Source: Dehalococcoidia bacterium UBA4060 (GTDB lineage Bacteria; Chloroflexota; Dehalococcoidia; GIF9; UBA5629). Taken from it: a DNA stretch of 18,464 nt. The notes under the pieces are model-generated. The model worked only from the letters and a program-made list of their open reading frames with translations. It ran no database searches and had not been told where the DNA came from. Both the position numbers and the translations under genes were made by a program. Below, one piece after another: positions 16,067 through 18,464 of this stretch (position 1 is the stretch's first letter; each line of letters starts with the position of its first letter). Where the stretch lies: positions 13,788-32,251 of the forward strand of contig DFZI01000060.1 in NCBI GenBank assembly GCA_002383665.1, given 5' to 3'.

Positions 16067-16124
16067 AAACAATACCCCGGTGAGGGTTTGATATAAAAAA
16101 GACTTATTTTAATAAGGGGGATCA

Positions 16125-17384
16125 ATGAAGAAACACAGGACTTTTACAGCGATTATTTTAGTGACAGTAGCTGCCTTCGTATTTACATTTGCTGCGGGAT
16201 GCGCTTCACAGACACCCGCAGGGAAACTTGATTCCCAAAAACAACTAAAGATAGGATGCAGTATTTGCTTCACAGGCACGGCCGCTGAAAAAGGCCAGCC
16301 TATCGGACAGGGTGAGCTCGACGCCTGGAAGTATATTAATGATGAGTTGGGTGGCGTTGACGGAAATAAAATCGAAATAGTCTGGTACGATACGGGTTAT
16401 AATGCTGCGATCGCGACCACCAACGTCAAGAAGCTAATGGATGACGGATGTCTGTTTTTCACCATAGTATCTTCGTACGATGCCACCGCCTCAAAAGAAG
16501 CTGCCAATAAAGCCGGCTTCCCGGCGCTCGTGATTTTCAGTTCACCTTCCCTGACCAACCCTCCGGCACATATATATTCACAGCTTCCTGACTACGGAGA
16601 TGACTGGGCCGCATTTACCAATTATTATCTGAAGAACATCTGGAAAGGCCCGGGGAAGCCTAAAATGGCGCTTGAAATCCTCAGCAACTCGACGGGCTAC
16701 GGTGTAAGAGATGCCGCTAAGGTGGCTGCTGCTGACCTTGGGGTCGATATTGTCACGATTGAGGAGCATAAGACAACTACCTTATCGGAGACGGATGCCC
16801 TTACCAGGATAAAAGAGAAAAATCCGGATATCCTTTTCATCGGCAGTACACCTGCGCCAACCTCTGTTATCTTGAAAAATGCCTATCAGCTGAAACTGAT
16901 ACCGGGTATGACTGTTGCCTGCGGACACGCCGGATTTACCAAGGCACTGATTGACCTATCAGGAAAACAGATCAGTAATGATGTATACGGTGTGTTTCCC
17001 ACCGTTAATTGGGGAGATAACGTGCCAGGCATGGCCAAGATGGACGAATACTGTAAGAAACTGCATCCCCAGTATGTAGGTAATAACGACTACCTTTGCG
17101 GATGGTCTGCATCGCTGATCAACGCTGAGATTATCCGACAGGCACTGAAAAATTCCACCCTGGACGTGCTGACCAGCGGTGATTCTGTCGCCTGGAAAGC
17201 TGGGGAAGAAAAAGGATTCCGCATGGTCAAAGGTTACGATGTCGAAGGGCTCCATGGTCCCGTGGATTTCTCCGATCCGGTTGACAGGCGTGGTTCCAAA
17301 TCGGTAAAGATATTCCAGATTCAGCAGGGGGAGATGGTACCACTTACAGGCTGGGTAGATGCACCCTACATCAAATACGAATAA
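16125..17384 (+). CDS. livJ: Liv-type ABC transporter substrate-binding lipoprotein
   Basis: Extracytoplasmic binding protein of the Peripla_BP_6 (LivJ/LivK) family, 419 residues. A lipoprotein signal (MKKHR, hydrophobic core, FAAGC with Cys26) anchors it to the membrane. The mature domain opens with LKIGCSICFTGTAAEKGQ and includes VWYDTGYNAAIATTNVKKLM, the typical early lobe of the family. AAGGGGG lies 4 nt before the ATG. A palindrome CTTATT-TT-AATAAG (16103-16116) sits directly before that site and might weakly affect its access. It is placed between the permeases and livF, as often in Liv operons. The family binds amino acids and some aromatic or short acids; the ligand cannot be told from sequence. 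Confidence 0.9.
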   Translation: MKKHRTFTAIILVTVAAFVFTFAAGCASQTPAGKLDSQKQLKIGCSICFTGTAAEKGQPIGQGELDAWKYINDELGGVDGNKIEIVWYDTGYNAAIATTNVKKLMDDGCLFFTIVSSYDATASKEAANKAGFPALVIFSSPSLTNPPAHIYSQLPDYGDDWAAFTNYYLKNIWKGPGKPKMALEILSNSTGYGVRDAAKVAAADLGVDIVTIEEHKTTTLSETDALTRIKEKNPDILFIGSTPAPTSVILKNAYQLKLIPGMTVACGHAGFTKALIDLSGKQISNDVYGVFPTVNWGDNVPGMAKMDEYCKKLHPQYVGNNDYLCGWSASLINAEIIRQALKNSTLDVLTSGDSVAWKAGEEKGFRMVKGYDVEGLHGPVDFSDPVDRRGSKSVKIFQIQQGEMVPLTGWVDAPYIKYE

Positions 17385-17417
17385 GCAGTTAATTGTCTCA
17401 TATCGGCTAAAAAATAG

Positions 17418-18209
17418 ATGCTAAAGCTTAACAATTTAGAAGTATCTTACCTTAATGTGGTAAAAGTACTCTACGGCATTTCGCTTTCTGTGGCTGATGG
17501 CATGGTTGTGGCCTTGCTCGGTGCCAATGGCGCCGGCAAGACTACAACTTTAAAGGCCATATCAGGACTTCTGCGCATCGAAGAAGGTGAGATCACCGAT
17601 GGAAACATCGAGTGGAATGGTCAGAGAATAGATAAAAGGAGTGCGGCCGAAATTGGCAAGCTGGGAATCGTTCAGGCGTTGGAAGGCAGGAGGGTGTTCG
17701 GACATCTGACGGCTCAGGAAAATCTAATAGTGGGATCATACAGCCGCTCACGGGCCAGAGATGTTAGCGCCGACTTTAAGATGGTTTACAACTATTTTCC
17801 CCGCCTGGAAAGCCTTAAAAATAATATTGCTGGCTACCTGTCGGGTGGCGAGCAGCAAATGCTGGTGATCGGCCGCGCCATGATGGCCGCTCCATCTCTG
17901 ATGATGCTGGATGAACCTTCGCTCGGACTGGCTCCCATGGTTGTCGAGCAGATCTATGATATCATCAAGAAGTTTAATACTGATCGGAAGGCATCTATCT
18001 TACTGGTTGAACAGAATGTAAGAGTGGCACTTAACACCGCACACTACGGGTATGTGATGGAAAACGGGCGTGTAGTGCTGGACGGCTCGGCCGATTACCT
18101 AAAAGGCAGGGAAGATATAAAGGAATTCTACATGGGCATCTCGGCCAGCGGGACCAAGAAGAGCTACAAAGAAATTAAACACTACAAGCGTCGAAAGCGC
18201 TGGCTGTAG
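17418..18209 (+). CDS. livF: Liv-type ABC transporter ATP-binding protein LivF
   Basis: One of the two ATPases that drive the Liv importer. The 263 residues contain Walker A GANGAGKT (35-42), the signature LSGGEQQ (141-147) and Walker B LMMLDEP (161-167) with catalytic Glu166. Gln199 in LLVEQN occupies the usual H-loop position, as is normal for LivF. The C-terminus is extended by a basic tail ending KHYKRRKRWL, beyond the end of E. coli LivF; as I recall, this tail marks a LivF subgroup found beside acyl-CoA synthetases, which fits the neighbour at 12225. No Shine-Dalgarno precedes ATG; the gap to livJ is 33 bp. Its stop lies 9 bp from the end of the convergent livG. Confidence 0.93.
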   Translation: MLKLNNLEVSYLNVVKVLYGISLSVADGMVVALLGANGAGKTTTLKAISGLLRIEEGEITDGNIEWNGQRIDKRSAAEIGKLGIVQALEGRRVFGHLTAQENLIVGSYSRSRARDVSADFKMVYNYFPRLESLKNNIAGYLSGGEQQMLVIGRAMMAAPSLMMLDEPSLGLAPMVVEQIYDIIKKFNTDRKASILLVEQNVRVALNTAHYGYVMENGRVVLDGSADYLKGREDIKEFYMGISASGTKKSYKEIKHYKRRKRWL

Positions 18210-18224
18210 CTCAGCTATTCAGCC
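18202..18224. terminator. Hairpin across the livF/livG convergent ends, possible bidirectional terminator
   Basis: GGCTG-TAGC (18202-18210) pairs with GCTA (18214-18217) and CAGCC (18220-18224) around a TCA loop with a bulged TT, nine base pairs in all. It covers both stop codons. No T-run follows on either strand, so it is a weak candidate as an intrinsic terminator. Confidence 0.3.
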
Positions 18225-18464
18225 CTGACCCAGGTAGGCAGCAATAACCTGTTTGTCGGCTGCTATTTCTTCAGGCGTTCCTTCGGCGATTTTGCGACCG
18301 AAGTCGAGCACCACTATCCTGTCAGCGATATCCATAACCACGCCCATATCATGCTCAATCAGAACGATAGAATCCACCCCATCGCGCAATACTGGTGTAT
18401 CCGGATACGATTCACCCTGCCCTTCGAATATGTCATAGATAAACCGTGCGATATCCTCTTTTTC
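18219..18464 (-). CDS. livG: Liv-type ABC transporter ATP-binding protein LivG (C-terminal part; 5' end beyond the window)
   Basis: The minus strand is open from the right edge to TGA at 18219-18221, giving 81 residues of an ABC ATPase C-terminus. The H-loop region VLIEHDMGVVMDIADR, then VVLDFGRKIAEGTPEEIAAD and the ending VIAAYLGQG, is diagnostic of LivG (E. coli LivG has LLIEHDMKLVMGISDR). Compared with E. coli LivG, about 13 extra residues (around EGQGESYPDTPVLRDGVDS) separate the helix after Walker B from the H-loop. Walker A, signature and Walker B lie outside the window. It is convergent with livF, 9 bp apart, so it must be transcribed from another promoter to the right. It probably supplies the missing second ATPase of the livHMJF transporter. 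Confidence 0.85.
   Translation of the reverse strand, partial: EKEDIARFIYDIFEGQGESYPDTPVLRDGVDSIVLIEHDMGVVMDIADRIVVLDFGRKIAEGTPEEIAADKQVIAAYLGQG

Noticed and set aside
16103..16116. Palindrome CTTATTTTAATAAG before livJ as a terminator
   Set aside because: Loop of two bases, AT-only core and no T-run; it precedes a ribosome binding site within an operon. Mentioned only under livJ.
1..18464. CRISPR arrays, tRNA or rRNA genes, insertion sequences, phage genes
   Set aside because: No spaced direct repeats, no cloverleaf-like or rRNA-like segments and no transposase or integrase frames were seen.

Overview
The window reads as part of the chromosome of an anaerobic bacterium, moderately AT-leaning by eye, with dense operons. 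Two signs point to a Chloroflexota (Dehalococcoidia-like) genome: both transporter binding proteins carry lipoprotein signal peptides, as in monoderm-type envelopes, and aspS is followed by tig with a Shine-Dalgarno for a further gene (probably clpP) at the left edge. A Desulfobacterota relative is the main alternative. This taxonomic call is inference; no rRNA or other marker is present.

Layout. (1) 1-3216, minus strand: aspS then tig, with a promoter and strong ribosome binding site upstream of aspS. (2) 3295-7863, minus strand: a four-gene operon dctP-dctQ-dctM-acyl-CoA ligase, i.e. a TRAP carboxylate importer coupled to an AMP-forming CoA ligase. (3) 7864-8174: a 311-bp divergent intergenic region holding candidate promoters, an AT-rich palindrome and a strong stem-loop in the dctP leader. 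(4) 8175-8474, plus strand: a small GYD-domain protein. (5) 8564-18209, plus strand: iorA, iorB, a PLP aminotransferase, a long-chain-type acyl-CoA synthetase, livH, livM, livJ and livF, largely in tight succession. (6) 18219 to the right edge, minus strand: the C-terminal end of livG, convergent with livF.

How the genes could work together (inference). The Liv transporter would import an amino acid or hydrophobic carboxylate. The aminotransferase would turn an amino acid into its 2-oxo acid. IorAB would oxidatively decarboxylate an aryl- or branched 2-oxo acid to an acyl-CoA, reducing ferredoxin. The acyl-CoA synthetase would interconvert free acid and thioester. The divergent TRAP/ligase operon looks like a parallel route: import of an organic acid and activation to its CoA ester. 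The whole resembles an anaerobic module for amino-acid or aryl-acid catabolism.

The most interesting signal outside the genes is the 47-nt stem-loop in the dctP leader: 18 base pairs, including two G-U pairs that form only in the dctP-sense RNA, followed by a segment able to pair with the dctP Shine-Dalgarno. A second one is a pair of mutually exclusive hairpins between the aminotransferase and the acyl-CoA synthetase. No tRNA, rRNA, CRISPR array, insertion sequence or other mobile element was seen.
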